Assembly: GCA_021798855.1 (NCBI GenBank)
Contig: JAJZBP010000121.1
Location: 1-6,437, forward strand
DNA length: 6,437 nt
DNA from: Bacillota bacterium
Lineage (GTDB): Bacteria > Bacillota > Sulfobacillia > JAJZIM01 > JAJZBP01
Direction: 5' to 3'
Position numbers and translations under genes: made by a program. Under the pieces are notes generated by a model. That model had not been told where the DNA came from. It worked only from the letters and a program-made list of their open reading frames with translations, and ran no database searches. Numbering within the stretch: position 1 is the stretch's first letter; the number at the start of each line of letters is the position of its first letter. This document shows positions 1 through 5,425 of this stretch, piece by piece.

Positions 1-23
1 ACAGCGCCCAGCCTTTCTTGCAT
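1..23 (-). CDS. Possible start of a divergent gene running off the left edge
   Basis: On the minus strand an ATG at 23-21 opens a frame reading MQERLGAV to the window edge. A purine-rich AAGGGGGG (40-33) lies 9 bases upstream and an AT-rich ATTAATAAAAA stretch lies just before that. Fewer than eight codons are visible, so no product can be named. The plus strand also has an open frame ending in TAA at 46-48 (last residues CPPFY), so this could instead be the tail of a plus-strand gene. Both readings are weak. Confidence 0.18.
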
Positions 24-60
24 TGGCGAGTGCCCCCCTTTTTATTAATGTCTGCCGCTG

Positions 61-83
61 CCGGCGCCGGTAAGCTTCGCCGG
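61..83. repeat. GC palindrome / small inverted repeat in the gltX leader
   Basis: Positions 61-70 are a perfect 10-bp palindrome (CCGGCGCCGG). CCGGCG at 61-66 can also pair with CGCCGG at 78-83 around an 11-base loop. No T-run follows, so it is not a classical terminator. It could be an operator or a chance GC-rich feature. Confidence 0.3.
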
Positions 84-90
84 ACCGTTG

Positions 91-114
91 AAGTTTTCCT
101 TCAAGTTTTCCTTC
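91..114. repeat. Perfect 12-bp tandem duplication upstream of gltX
   Basis: AAGTTTTCCTTC occurs twice head to tail (91-102 and 103-114) with no mismatch. It lies just before the candidate -10 box at 129-134, over the place where a -35 element would be. This suggests a recent slippage or duplication event in the promoter region. Read through in the gltX frame it would give the low-complexity peptide KFSFKFSF, one reason to reject the longer N-terminus. Confidence 0.8.
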
Positions 115-134
115 CCGGCGAATTGGGTTATAAT
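106..134 (+). promoter_or_regulatory. Candidate sigma-70 type promoter for gltX
   Basis: A consensus TATAAT lies at 129-134, 46 bases before the chosen gltX start. With a 17-bp spacer the -35 position would be TTTTCC (106-111), a poor match that falls inside the 12-bp tandem duplication. Transcription from here would give a short leader and could extend through the two downstream toxin-antitoxin genes, since no terminator is evident after gltX. Confidence 0.4.
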
Positions 135-165
135 GATTCGGTTTCCTTTCCAATTTACAAAAAGC

Positions 166-171
166 GGGGAG
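166..171 (+). promoter_or_regulatory. Ribosome binding site that sets the gltX start
   Basis: GGGGAG at 166-171 lies 9 bases before GTG at 181. This, with the family alignment of the N-terminus, favours the GTG over the upstream ATG at 88, which would add 31 low-complexity residues. Confidence 0.6.
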
Positions 172-180
172 TTTTTGTCC

Positions 181-1674
181 GTGCCCTCGTCCGTGCCTCC
201 GTCCTCGGTCCGTGTCCGTTTCGCCCCCAGCCCCACCGGTGCCCTGCACATCGGCGGCGCCCGCACCGCCCTCTTCAATTGGCTGTTCGCCCGCCACCAT
301 GGTGGGACGTTCGTTCTCCGGGTCGAGGACACCGACCAGACGCGCCTCCAAGAAGGATCGGTGGAGGGCATCCTGGACGGCCTCCGGTGGCTTGGGCTGA
401 CCTGGGACGAGGGGCCGGACATCGGCGGCGACGCCGGTCCTTATTACCAGTCCGAGCGTCTGGAGATCTACCGCGACCGCTTGAACCAACTGGCCGCGGC
501 GGACCTGGCCTACCCCTGCTACTGCACGCCGGATGAACTGGCCGTCCGCCGGGAGGAGGCCCGTGCGGCGGGACGGGCGCCTCGATACGACGGGCGCTGC
601 CGCGACCTTTCCCCGGCCGAGCGCGAGCGCCGGGCCGCCGGGGGCCGCCGTCCCGTTCTGCGCCTTCGCGTTCCCGGCGACGGCGAAACCCTGGTCGACG
701 ATCATATCCGGGGGCGGGTGGTCTTCGCCCACGCCGACCTGGACGACTTCATCATCGCCAAGGCCGACGGCTTCCCCACCTACAACTTCGCCTGCGCCGT
801 CGATGACGCGTCCATGGGCATCACCCACTGCATCCGGGCCGAGGAACACCTGTCCAACACGCCCAAGCAACTGCTGGTCTACCGGGCCCTTGGTGCCACG
901 CCGCCCCGCTTCGCCCACGTCCCGATGATCCTGGCCCCCGACCGCTCCAAACTGTCCAAGCGCCACGGCGCCACCTCCGTCCAGGAGTTCCGCGCCGAGG
1001 GCTTCCTGCCCGCTGGGCTGGTCAATTACCTGACCCTTCTGGGCTGGTCGCCCGAGGGCGGCGAGGAAATGCTGCCCGTGGCCCGGATGGTCGAGCAGTT
1101 CACTTTGGAGCGGGTCGGCAAGAACGCCGCCGTCTACGACGTCAAGAAACTCCGCTGGCTGAACGGCCGGTACCTGCGCGAAATGACCGCCGCCGAACTG
1201 GTCCGGGCCGCCCTGCCCTTCCTCGCCCGGCGCGGCTTCCTGCCCGGAGCCCCCTCCCCCGCGCAACTCGCCCTGCTGGAACGGGCCGTCCCCCTGCTGC
1301 GCGAGCGCGCCGATACCCTGGACGAACTGGCCCAGGGCGCGGCCTGGTTCTTCCAGCGGCCTGAAAGCTACGACCCCAAGGGCGCCGCCAAGCACTTCGC
1401 CGACCGGGCGGAGGCGCGGGCGAGGTTGGGGCTGCTGGCGCAGTCCTTGGAGGCGGTGGCGGCCCCTTGGATTCACGCCGACCTGGAGGCGGCCTACACC
1501 GCCCTGTCCACCGAACAGGGCGTGTCCCGGGGCGCCCTCATCCACCCGACGCGCCTTGCCGTCACCGGACTCACCGTGGGGCCGGGCCTCTTCGAGCTGA
1601 TGGAGGCCTTAGGATCCGACGAGGTGTTGGCCCGCCTGGAGGCGGCCAGGCGGTGGCTGGCCCGCGAAGCCTAA
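181..1674 (+). CDS. gltX: Glutamyl-tRNA synthetase (GluRS)
   Basis: A class I aminoacyl-tRNA synthetase that charges tRNA-Glu with glutamate using ATP in the cytoplasm; it supplies translation and, in most bacteria, tetrapyrrole synthesis. From the GTG start the protein is 497 residues, normal for bacterial GluRS. The N-terminus reads RVRFAPSPTGALHIGG, with the HIGH-type signature HIGG at residues 23-26. The KMSKR-type signature is KLSKR at 257-261. A zinc-site-like pattern C113-x-C115-x20-Y136-x3-C140 lies in the insertion domain. The C-terminal part is the expected helical anticodon-binding region. An in-frame ATG at 88 would prepend 31 residues encoded partly by the tandem duplication and is rejected. 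The MNT/HEPN pair follows after 21 bp on the same strand and may share its transcript. Whether the enzyme discriminates tRNA-Glu from tRNA-Gln cannot be judged here. Confidence 0.96.
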   Translation: MPSSVPPSSVRVRFAPSPTGALHIGGARTALFNWLFARHHGGTFVLRVEDTDQTRLQEGSVEGILDGLRWLGLTWDEGPDIGGDAGPYYQSERLEIYRDRLNQLAAADLAYPCYCTPDELAVRREEARAAGRAPRYDGRCRDLSPAERERRAAGGRRPVLRLRVPGDGETLVDDHIRGRVVFAHADLDDFIIAKADGFPTYNFACAVDDASMGITHCIRAEEHLSNTPKQLLVYRALGATPPRFAHVPMILAPDRSKLSKRHGATSVQEFRAEGFLPAGLVNYLTLLGWSPEGGEEMLPVARMVEQFTLERVGKNAAVYDVKKLRWLNGRYLREMTAAELVRAALPFLARRGFLPGAPSPAQLALLERAVPLLRERADTLDELAQGAAWFFQRPESYDPKGAAKHFADRAEARARLGLLAQSLEAVAAPWIHADLEAAYTALSTEQGVSRGALIHPTRLAVTGLTVGPGLFELMEALGSDEVLARLEAARRWLAREA

Positions 1675-1695
1675 CGGGAAAGTTGGCGAACCATT

Positions 1696-2112
1696 ATGTC
1701 CACCGATTTGGTGACGGTAGATCTGCAAAAAGTCTTCGGCAAAATCGCGGAGGTTCTCCCGGCCTTTCCTGCGGTGGCCGGGGCGTATCTTTTCGGATCC
1801 AGCCGGGGACCATGCCGGCCCGATTCGGACCTGGATCTGGGCCTGATCCTGTTTGCCCCGCGGGAGGATGAACTTCATTTGGAGGCACACCTGGAGGCGG
1901 CCTTGGGCGCGGTGGATGGTCACCCCTTCAGCGTCCTGACCCTGCGCCCGGGCTATTTCGCCTGGAAGGCCATCCGCGGTGGTGAACTTTGTTACGAAAA
2001 AGACGATCGGGTGGTCACTGACTTTATTGAAAAAACGGCGCTTTTGCATGAGGACGACGCCCATGCGTTGGCGATCTTTCACGCGGCCCGGAGGGAGGGC
2101 TTGCGGGCATGA
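1696..2112 (+). CDS. mntA: MNT-type nucleotidyltransferase, probable antitoxin (MntA-like)
   Basis: A 138-residue minimal nucleotidyltransferase. In the characterised MntA-HepT (type VII) systems this protein neutralises the HEPN RNase by adding AMP to a tyrosine near its active site. The signature is clear: YLFGSSRG at 31-38 followed by DSDLDLGL at 43-50, giving G34-S35-x9-D45-x-D47, the nucleotide- and metal-binding loop. The third carboxylate, usually in a PVDxVxL-like strand, is not obvious: the matching stretch is HPFSVLTL (76-83), with serine where Asp is expected. The gene starts 21 bp after gltX with only a weak GGGAAAG upstream, so it may depend on gltX transcription. It overlaps the HEPN gene by ATGA (2109-2112), a sign of translational coupling. 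The fold assignment is confident; antitoxin function is inferred from the pairing. Confidence 0.85.
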   Translation: MSTDLVTVDLQKVFGKIAEVLPAFPAVAGAYLFGSSRGPCRPDSDLDLGLILFAPREDELHLEAHLEAALGAVDGHPFSVLTLRPGYFAWKAIRGGELCYEKDDRVVTDFIEKTALLHEDDAHALAIFHAARREGLRA

Positions 2113-2558
2113 ACGGAGGCTTCAGCCGGGAGAGGTTGGAAGAAAAAACAAGCTACTTGCGGGAGCGGGTTGACAAGCTCAGTAAAATAGCCGCAGGGAA
2201 AAACGAGGCTGAATTGGCCGCCTTTCTGGCGGAAGAAATTAATTTCGCCGGCGTCAAGTACATGTTGCAGACCGCCATCCAAGCGGTCATTGACAGCGCC
2301 TACCATTTATGCGCCAAGGTCTACCACCGGGCGCCGGAGTCGGCCGTGGACGCCTTGATCATCCTGCGGGACCAGGGCGCCCTTACTGAGGGCCAATTCC
2401 AGGCGCTCGTTCCGATGGTCAAGTTCAGGACCAGGGTCGTCCACGGTTACGAAGACGTTACCGCGGCGGCGGTGACGGACATCCTGCGCGGCCACTTGGG
2501 AGATTTCGCCGTTTGGGGGGAGGTTTTGGGGCGTCTTTTGAACGTCGCGGAGAACTGA
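2109..2558 (+). CDS. hepT: HEPN-domain RNase toxin (HepT-like)
   Basis: A 149-residue, mostly helical HEPN protein. The family motif Rx4HxY is present as R107-T-R-V-V-H112-G-Y114 in KFRTRVVHGYEDV. In characterised HepT toxins the R and H form the RNase site at the dimer interface and the tyrosine is the residue AMPylated by MntA. All three are kept, so the toxin looks active. The residue after the arginine is T instead of the commoner N. Helices before it (about residues 8-28 and 33-75) match the DUF86-like HEPN layout, and the length is typical. The start overlaps the MNT stop by 4 bp. The stop is only 5 bp from the convergent oxidoreductase stop. A role as cell-growth toxin or anti-phage effector is inferred from the family. 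Confidence 0.85.
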   Translation: MNGGFSRERLEEKTSYLRERVDKLSKIAAGKNEAELAAFLAEEINFAGVKYMLQTAIQAVIDSAYHLCAKVYHRAPESAVDALIILRDQGALTEGQFQALVPMVKFRTRVVHGYEDVTAAAVTDILRGHLGDFAVWGEVLGRLLNVAEN

Positions 2559-2563
2559 ACGCT

Positions 2564-3544
2564 TCAGCGGCTTGGATCGAGGATCAGCTTGCGGTGCGGG
2601 GACGTAGCCTGTAGCCGCCAGGCGACGGCCACCTCGGTGAGGGGGATGACCTCGTAATCCGCCGTGAGGCGGCCTTCCGCCGCGTGCCGGAGCATCCGCC
2701 GGCAAGCGGCCCCCATGATTGGGGCTGGCACGAAAAAATTGGCGTAGCCGGTGAGCGTGAGCATTTTTCCGCGAAGAAGACCCGAAGGAAAGGGGACTTC
2801 CGCGCCCGCCGACTGGCCCAGGTTGACGATCCGCCCGCCTTGGGCGGCGGCCAGGCACGCACCCAACGCCGGGAGGCCCCAAAGGGGATCCACAACCAGG
2901 TCGAGCGGTCCGTCGGCCGCTTCCCGGAAGGCTTCGGCCAGCTTTTCGGGGGTGGCATCCGCGGCGATTTGGACGGTGGCGTCGGCCCCGAGTGCTTGCG
3001 CTCGGCGCAAGGCGTCCGGGTGGCGTCCGGCCGCTACGACCCGGCCGGCGCCCAGGAGTTTGGCCGCTTGCACGGCGACCTGTCCCACCGCGCCGCTCGC
3101 CCCTAAAACCAGCACCTTCTCTCCAGGGCGCAGGGCACCCCGCCATTCCACGGAGAGCCAACCGGCGACGGCCGACACTCCCAAAGCGGCGGCCAGGGCG
3201 TCGGGGACGGCGTCCGGCACTTCCACCGCCTTGGCTTCGTCCACGGCGGTCAGTTCGGCCATGGCCCCAGTTTCGCCGTAGGCCGCCTGATCCTGGAAGA
3301 AGCGGATCCGCTGCCCGGCCTGGAGGGTTTCGCCCTCCAGGACCACGCCGGCGCCTTCCATCCCGGCCACGTAAGGCAACATGGGTGGTCCGAGGTAAAA
3401 GCGGCCCGAGGCCACGCTCAACTCCACCGGGTTGAGCGTGGCGGCGGTCACTTTGACCAGGGCTTGTCCGGACCGGCGCTTGGGCTCCGGCATTTCCTGC
3501 AGGACCGGCGGTTCGTTGTAGCTTTCCACGACTGCGGCGTGCAT
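2564..3544 (-). CDS. Quinone oxidoreductase-like medium-chain dehydrogenase (MDR superfamily)
   Basis: A 326-residue cytoplasmic NAD(P)H-dependent oxidoreductase of the zinc-independent QOR branch. The N-terminal GroES-like catalytic domain spans about residues 1-120 (LPYVAGMEGAGVV at 56-68), followed by a Rossmann fold with GASGAVG at 148-154. The catalytic-zinc Cys/His set and the four-Cys structural zinc loop of alcohol dehydrogenases are absent. The C-terminus (EVAVAWRLQA, KLILDP) is typical of the family. The substrate cannot be told; enones, quinones or acryloyl-type thioesters are possible. The start is well supported by AAAGGAGGG (3558-3550), 5 bases before ATG. The gene is convergent with hepT and its upstream region consists of decayed vapC sequence, so its promoter probably lies inside those remains. 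Confidence 0.9.
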   Translation of the reverse strand: MHAAVVESYNEPPVLQEMPEPKRRSGQALVKVTAATLNPVELSVASGRFYLGPPMLPYVAGMEGAGVVLEGETLQAGQRIRFFQDQAAYGETGAMAELTAVDEAKAVEVPDAVPDALAAALGVSAVAGWLSVEWRGALRPGEKVLVLGASGAVGQVAVQAAKLLGAGRVVAAGRHPDALRRAQALGADATVQIAADATPEKLAEAFREAADGPLDLVVDPLWGLPALGACLAAAQGGRIVNLGQSAGAEVPFPSGLLRGKMLTLTGYANFFVPAPIMGAACRRMLRHAAEGRLTADYEVIPLTEVAVAWRLQATSPHRKLILDPSR

Positions 3545-3549
3545 GGTAG

Positions 3550-3558
3550 CCCTCCTTT
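3550..3558 (-). promoter_or_regulatory. Strong Shine-Dalgarno of the oxidoreductase gene
   Basis: Reads AAAGGAGGG on the minus strand, 5 bases before the ATG at 3544. It fixes the start, and it lies between that start and the stop of the truncated PIN frame (3564-3562). Confidence 0.75.
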
Positions 3559-3561
3559 GCT

Positions 3562-3660
3562 TTAGCGGATGAACTGAATCGCAATGCCCGTCGTTTCACC
3601 ACCGGGTTCATTGTTCAAAAGAGCCAGGAGCGCGGAGGCATCCAACAACCATTTACTCAC
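3562..3660 (-). pseudogene. Truncated PIN-domain toxin remnant (VapC-like)
   Basis: A GTG at 3660-3658 opens a 32-codon frame whose first 22 residues, MSKWLLDASALLALLNNEPG plus GE, are a classic VapC start. They include the first catalytic aspartate (D7) in LLDASALLALL. After about position 3595 the similarity stops; the frame reads TTGIAIQFIR and ends in TAA at 3564-3562. A full VapC has about 130-140 residues and three or four metal-binding acidic residues, so this is a non-functional 5' stub. Its GTG overlaps the end of the antitoxin remnant by 8 bp (3653-3660), the usual vapBC arrangement. The oxidoreductase RBS begins immediately downstream. The frame is too short for routine gene calling. 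Confidence 0.75.
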
Positions 3661-3890
3661 TTTCGGCTTCGCGGCGTCTGTTTGCCACCAGTTCGTCGGA
3701 GATGAATCAAACCTCCGGAATGTCGCGGCGCACGATCTCCTGGGCCCAGCGAATGGCGGCTTCCACGGAGGACAGGCGAATTTCGTCTCGTTCCAAGCGT
3801 GTGATGAGACTGTCCCCCGGTTTGAGATTGAGGGCTATGCGGTAAGCGGCGGGAATCACCAGGCGGTATCCTTCGGCGAGTTTGGCTCAT
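3653..3890 (-). pseudogene. Broken AbrB/MazE-fold antitoxin (VapB-like)
   Basis: Reading the minus strand from 3886 gives AKLAEGYRLVIPAAYRIALN, then LKPGDSLITRLERDEIRLSS and VEAAIRWAQEIVRRDIPEV (59 codons). This is the SpoVT/AbrB swapped-hairpin domain with its family tail. A TGA at 3709-3707 interrupts it, and the same frame resumes as FISDELVANRRREAESE before TAA at 3655-3653, matching the usual DELIAERREEA-type ending. An arginine codon CGA changed to TGA would explain the stop. The 5' end is broken too: ATG at 3890 is one base out of frame (ATGAGCCAAACTC), and removing one C would give MSKLAEGYR. No intact start exists in the antitoxin frame because a TGA precedes it directly. It pairs with the PIN stub downstream. 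The family assignment is by pattern recognition. Confidence 0.75.
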
Positions 3891-3928
3891 GCGACGGAGA
3901 GGTTTCCACCGAATATTTAAGATTTATT

Positions 3929-3937
3929 GGGGGAGGT
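3929..3937 (+). promoter_or_regulatory. Ribosome binding site deciding the RHH antitoxin start
   Basis: GGGGGAGGT at 3929-3937 lies 9 bases before GTG at 3947. It supports starting the antitoxin there. The long upstream extension of the frame (back to 3584) is the antisense of the decayed vapBC remnant and carries no recognisable domain. Confidence 0.6.
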
Positions 3938-3946
3938 AGCGGCGAA

Positions 3947-4192
3947 GTGGCCACCGGACAAACCACGGTGCGGGTGCCGGAAGAATTGATCGAAGCGGCG
4001 CAAAAAGCCGGGCCTACGTTCAACGACGTGGTGATTATCGCGCTGGAAAAATACCTGGGCCAGGAGAGAAGAAAATGGGCACTGCAAGAGGCCAGGGTAT
4101 TGCGGGAGGAGTTGCAGGGCCGGATCGCCATTTCCGGGGACTCGGTGGATATTGTCCGGGAGCTGCGTGAAAGGGGACGGGACGTTGAATGA
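3947..4192 (+). CDS. Ribbon-helix-helix antitoxin (VapB-like)
   Basis: An 81-residue protein with the RHH fold. The strand TTVRVPEEL (residues 6-14) is followed by a first helix, a turn at AGPTFNDV and the second helix NDVVIIALEKYL (26-37), the usual operator-binding dimer domain. The charged C-terminal tail ends SGDSVDIVRELRERGRDVE, typical of antitoxin segments that wrap around a PIN toxin. The GTG start is chosen from the upstream GGGGAGGT; the frame is open to 3584 but the extra sequence is antisense to another gene. Its stop (4190-4192) lies inside the start region of the following PIN frame (TTG at 4185), an 8-bp overlap. The partner toxin is truncated, so this may now be an orphan antitoxin or a repressor without a co-repressor. 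Confidence 0.7.
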   Translation: MATGQTTVRVPEELIEAAQKAGPTFNDVVIIALEKYLGQERRKWALQEARVLREELQGRIAISGDSVDIVRELRERGRDVE

Positions 4193-4377
4193 AGTCTTGT
4201 GTCTGGATTCGACGATTTACTTGAAATGGCTGGCGCCTGTTTCCGAAGTTGACGCGGGAAAAGCCATCGCTTTGGTTGAAGGCGCGACCGGGGATTTGGC
4301 GGCACCGGCTTTTGCTTGGGCCGAAGTGGGGTCGGCTCTCCGCAAAAAGGTCAGGATGGGTCTTTTAAAGGGAAATA

Positions 4378-4387
4378 TATACTTGAA
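4378..4387. repeat. Short repeat at the left edge of the AT-rich block
   Basis: ATACTTGAA at 4379-4387 recurs in the same orientation at 6372-6380, on the far side of the R-M operon. Nine bases in AT-rich DNA can match by chance, so this is only a candidate boundary repeat. Confidence 0.2.
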
Positions 4388-4450
4388 TACCCGTTCAAAC
4401 AGTAAAAAGGGGCACCTCTTAAACGACTCTTTGGGGGAATTTGGTTCTCT

Positions 4451-4468
4451 CTTTGTAGTTTCACAAAG
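4451..4468. terminator. Hairpin over the methyltransferase stop codon
   Basis: CTTTGT (4451-4456) pairs with ACAAAG (4463-4468) around a 6-base loop. The methyltransferase stop lies at 4461-4463, so the hairpin sits across the end of the gene. No T-run follows on the minus strand, so an intrinsic terminator is doubtful. It may simply be an mRNA 3'-end stem. Confidence 0.25.
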
Positions 4469-5423
4469 CTTCGGCAAAATCGAAGCGTCTTGTTTCCCCT
4501 CGGCCTATTAGTGTGTTAATTTTCGCCATCGATAGCCTTACATAATTCTCATCAAGCTCAACACCCAGGAAATGCCGATTTTCCTGAATAGCTGCTAATG
4601 CTGTTGTGCCGCTACCCATAAAGCAGTCGAGAACAACATCCTCTTGGGCAGTAAGTAATTGAATTAACCGTCGCGGCAACTCTAACGGGAACTTTGCTTC
4701 GTGGTCGTCATTAGCCCTTACAGAAGGGATATGCCAAACTGCGCGTGAACCCCAGGCCACCCATTCATCTTTAGATAGGCGATCCCGGTCAATAATAGTA
4801 GTCCCAGGCTTCCAAAAGATGTAGATATATTCGAATTCATCTACGGCACGATAACTCACAGTGTGCCAACGAGAGTTATCCCATGCGGCATCTTTAACCC
4901 ACACTCGGCGGTCATATAGGTAGAGACCGGCTTCTTGGGCAAATCCTTCTAACATTTCACCGATAAGCTTTACCCGTGTTTGCGCTTCGTATTTGCCACC
5001 GCGAATATTATTCCCCTTGAGTCGTCGATCTACAGTTTGCTCACTACATCCAAGAATACGTGCGATCTCATAACGAGATGCTCCGGGATGCTCTTTCATG
5101 GCTTCGAGAACTTTCTCGCGCGTAATATCGCCACGTTTCCGACGCGAAATGTTTTCAGCCATGATTCTGGGCATGGAGGGATCTTTAAAGCAAAGAATGT
5201 CAGCAATATTGATTGCAAGAAACCCACCAGGTTTTAGAATCGTTTGGTGGGCATCAATTACACGCCGTAGCATTGCCTTCCATTCAATAAAAGATTGATC
5301 GCGCTCATACTCCTTACCAACGTGATAAGGCGGAGACCATACTGACAACGCTATTGTATCCGGCGCAATATGCTGATCAATGTGGCGGGCATCATCATGA
5401 TGGATTGCGTCGATTGAGTACAT
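4461..5423 (-). CDS. DNA methyltransferase, SPPY type (probably N4-cytosine), of the SfiI-like R-M system
   Basis: A beta-class amino-methyltransferase, 320 residues from ATG 5423. It transfers a methyl group from SAM to DNA to protect sites from the neighbouring nuclease. Motif IV is SPPY (30-33), the form usual for N4-cytosine enzymes. KPGGFLAINIAD (64-75) follows. HEAKFPLELPRRLI (241-254) is the motif X region, VLDCFMGSGTTALAA (264-278) is motif I, and GVELDENYV (287-295) continues the SAM site. Between the catalytic and SAM halves, residues 101-137 form a helix-turn-helix-like segment (SRYEIARILGCSEQTVDRRL). The start is chosen because GGAGG sits 8 bases ahead of it. ATG 5429 overlaps the nuclease stop as ATGA but is only 2 bases from that GGAGG; ATG 5438 is a third option. 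The base composition is AT-richer than the gltX side, suggesting horizontal transfer. Confidence 0.9.
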   Translation of the reverse strand: MYSIDAIHHDDARHIDQHIAPDTIALSVWSPPYHVGKEYERDQSFIEWKAMLRRVIDAHQTILKPGGFLAINIADILCFKDPSMPRIMAENISRRKRGDITREKVLEAMKEHPGASRYEIARILGCSEQTVDRRLKGNNIRGGKYEAQTRVKLIGEMLEGFAQEAGLYLYDRRVWVKDAAWDNSRWHTVSYRAVDEFEYIYIFWKPGTTIIDRDRLSKDEWVAWGSRAVWHIPSVRANDDHEAKFPLELPRRLIQLLTAQEDVVLDCFMGSGTTALAAIQENRHFLGVELDENYVRLSMAKINTLIGRGETRRFDFAEAL

Positions 5424-5425
5424 GG

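Larger units (their letters stand above)
4185..4511 (+). pseudogene. PIN-domain toxin (VapC-like) truncated at the edge of the AT-rich block
   Basis: Starting from TTG at 4185, with AAGGGGA at 4171-4177 as RBS, the frame reads MNEVLCLDSTIYLKWLAP, then about 20 residues, then AAPAFAWAEVGSALRKKVR. This is the N-terminal half of a PIN RNase, with the first catalytic aspartate D8 and the conserved glutamate E47. Similarity ends at about residue 60 (near 4370). The remaining codons to TAG at 4509-4511 are AT-rich, match nothing recognisable and run antisense across the 3' end of the methyltransferase gene. The C-terminal acidic residues that complete the PIN active site are missing, so ribonuclease activity is not expected. 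GTG at 4167 and TTG at 4152 are alternative starts. The loss point coincides with the base-composition change, so insertion or deletion there is the likely cause. Confidence 0.75.

Noticed and set aside
24..50. Terminator-like GGC-GAGT-GCC followed by CCCCTTTTTATT
   Set aside because: The stem is only 3 bp and the T-run is separated by C residues; too weak to call.
88..180. Upstream ATG extension of gltX (31 extra residues)
   Set aside because: The extension is encoded by the tandem duplication and the TATAAT region, is low complexity, and has no counterpart in the family; the GTG at 181 has a good RBS.
2307..3611. Long 434-residue minus-strand frame over the oxidoreductase gene
   Set aside because: It is an Arg/Gly/Pro-rich shadow frame typical of high-GC DNA. 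The overlapping 326-residue frame has a strong RBS and clear MDR family motifs.
3657..3890. 77-residue minus-strand frame beginning MSQTRRRIPP
   Set aside because: It starts at the ATG of the broken antitoxin but runs in the wrong frame. The AbrB pattern is in the neighbouring frame, so this is the frameshift product.
3584..3946. N-terminal extension of the RHH antitoxin frame to 202 residues
   Set aside because: This part is antisense to the decayed AbrB/PIN module and shows no domain. A GTG at 3947 with GGGGGAGGT upstream starts the recognisable domain.
4980..5298. Plus-strand frames of 66-85 residues inside the methyltransferase gene
   Set aside because: Antisense shadows of a well-supported methyltransferase; no RBS and no recognisable domain.
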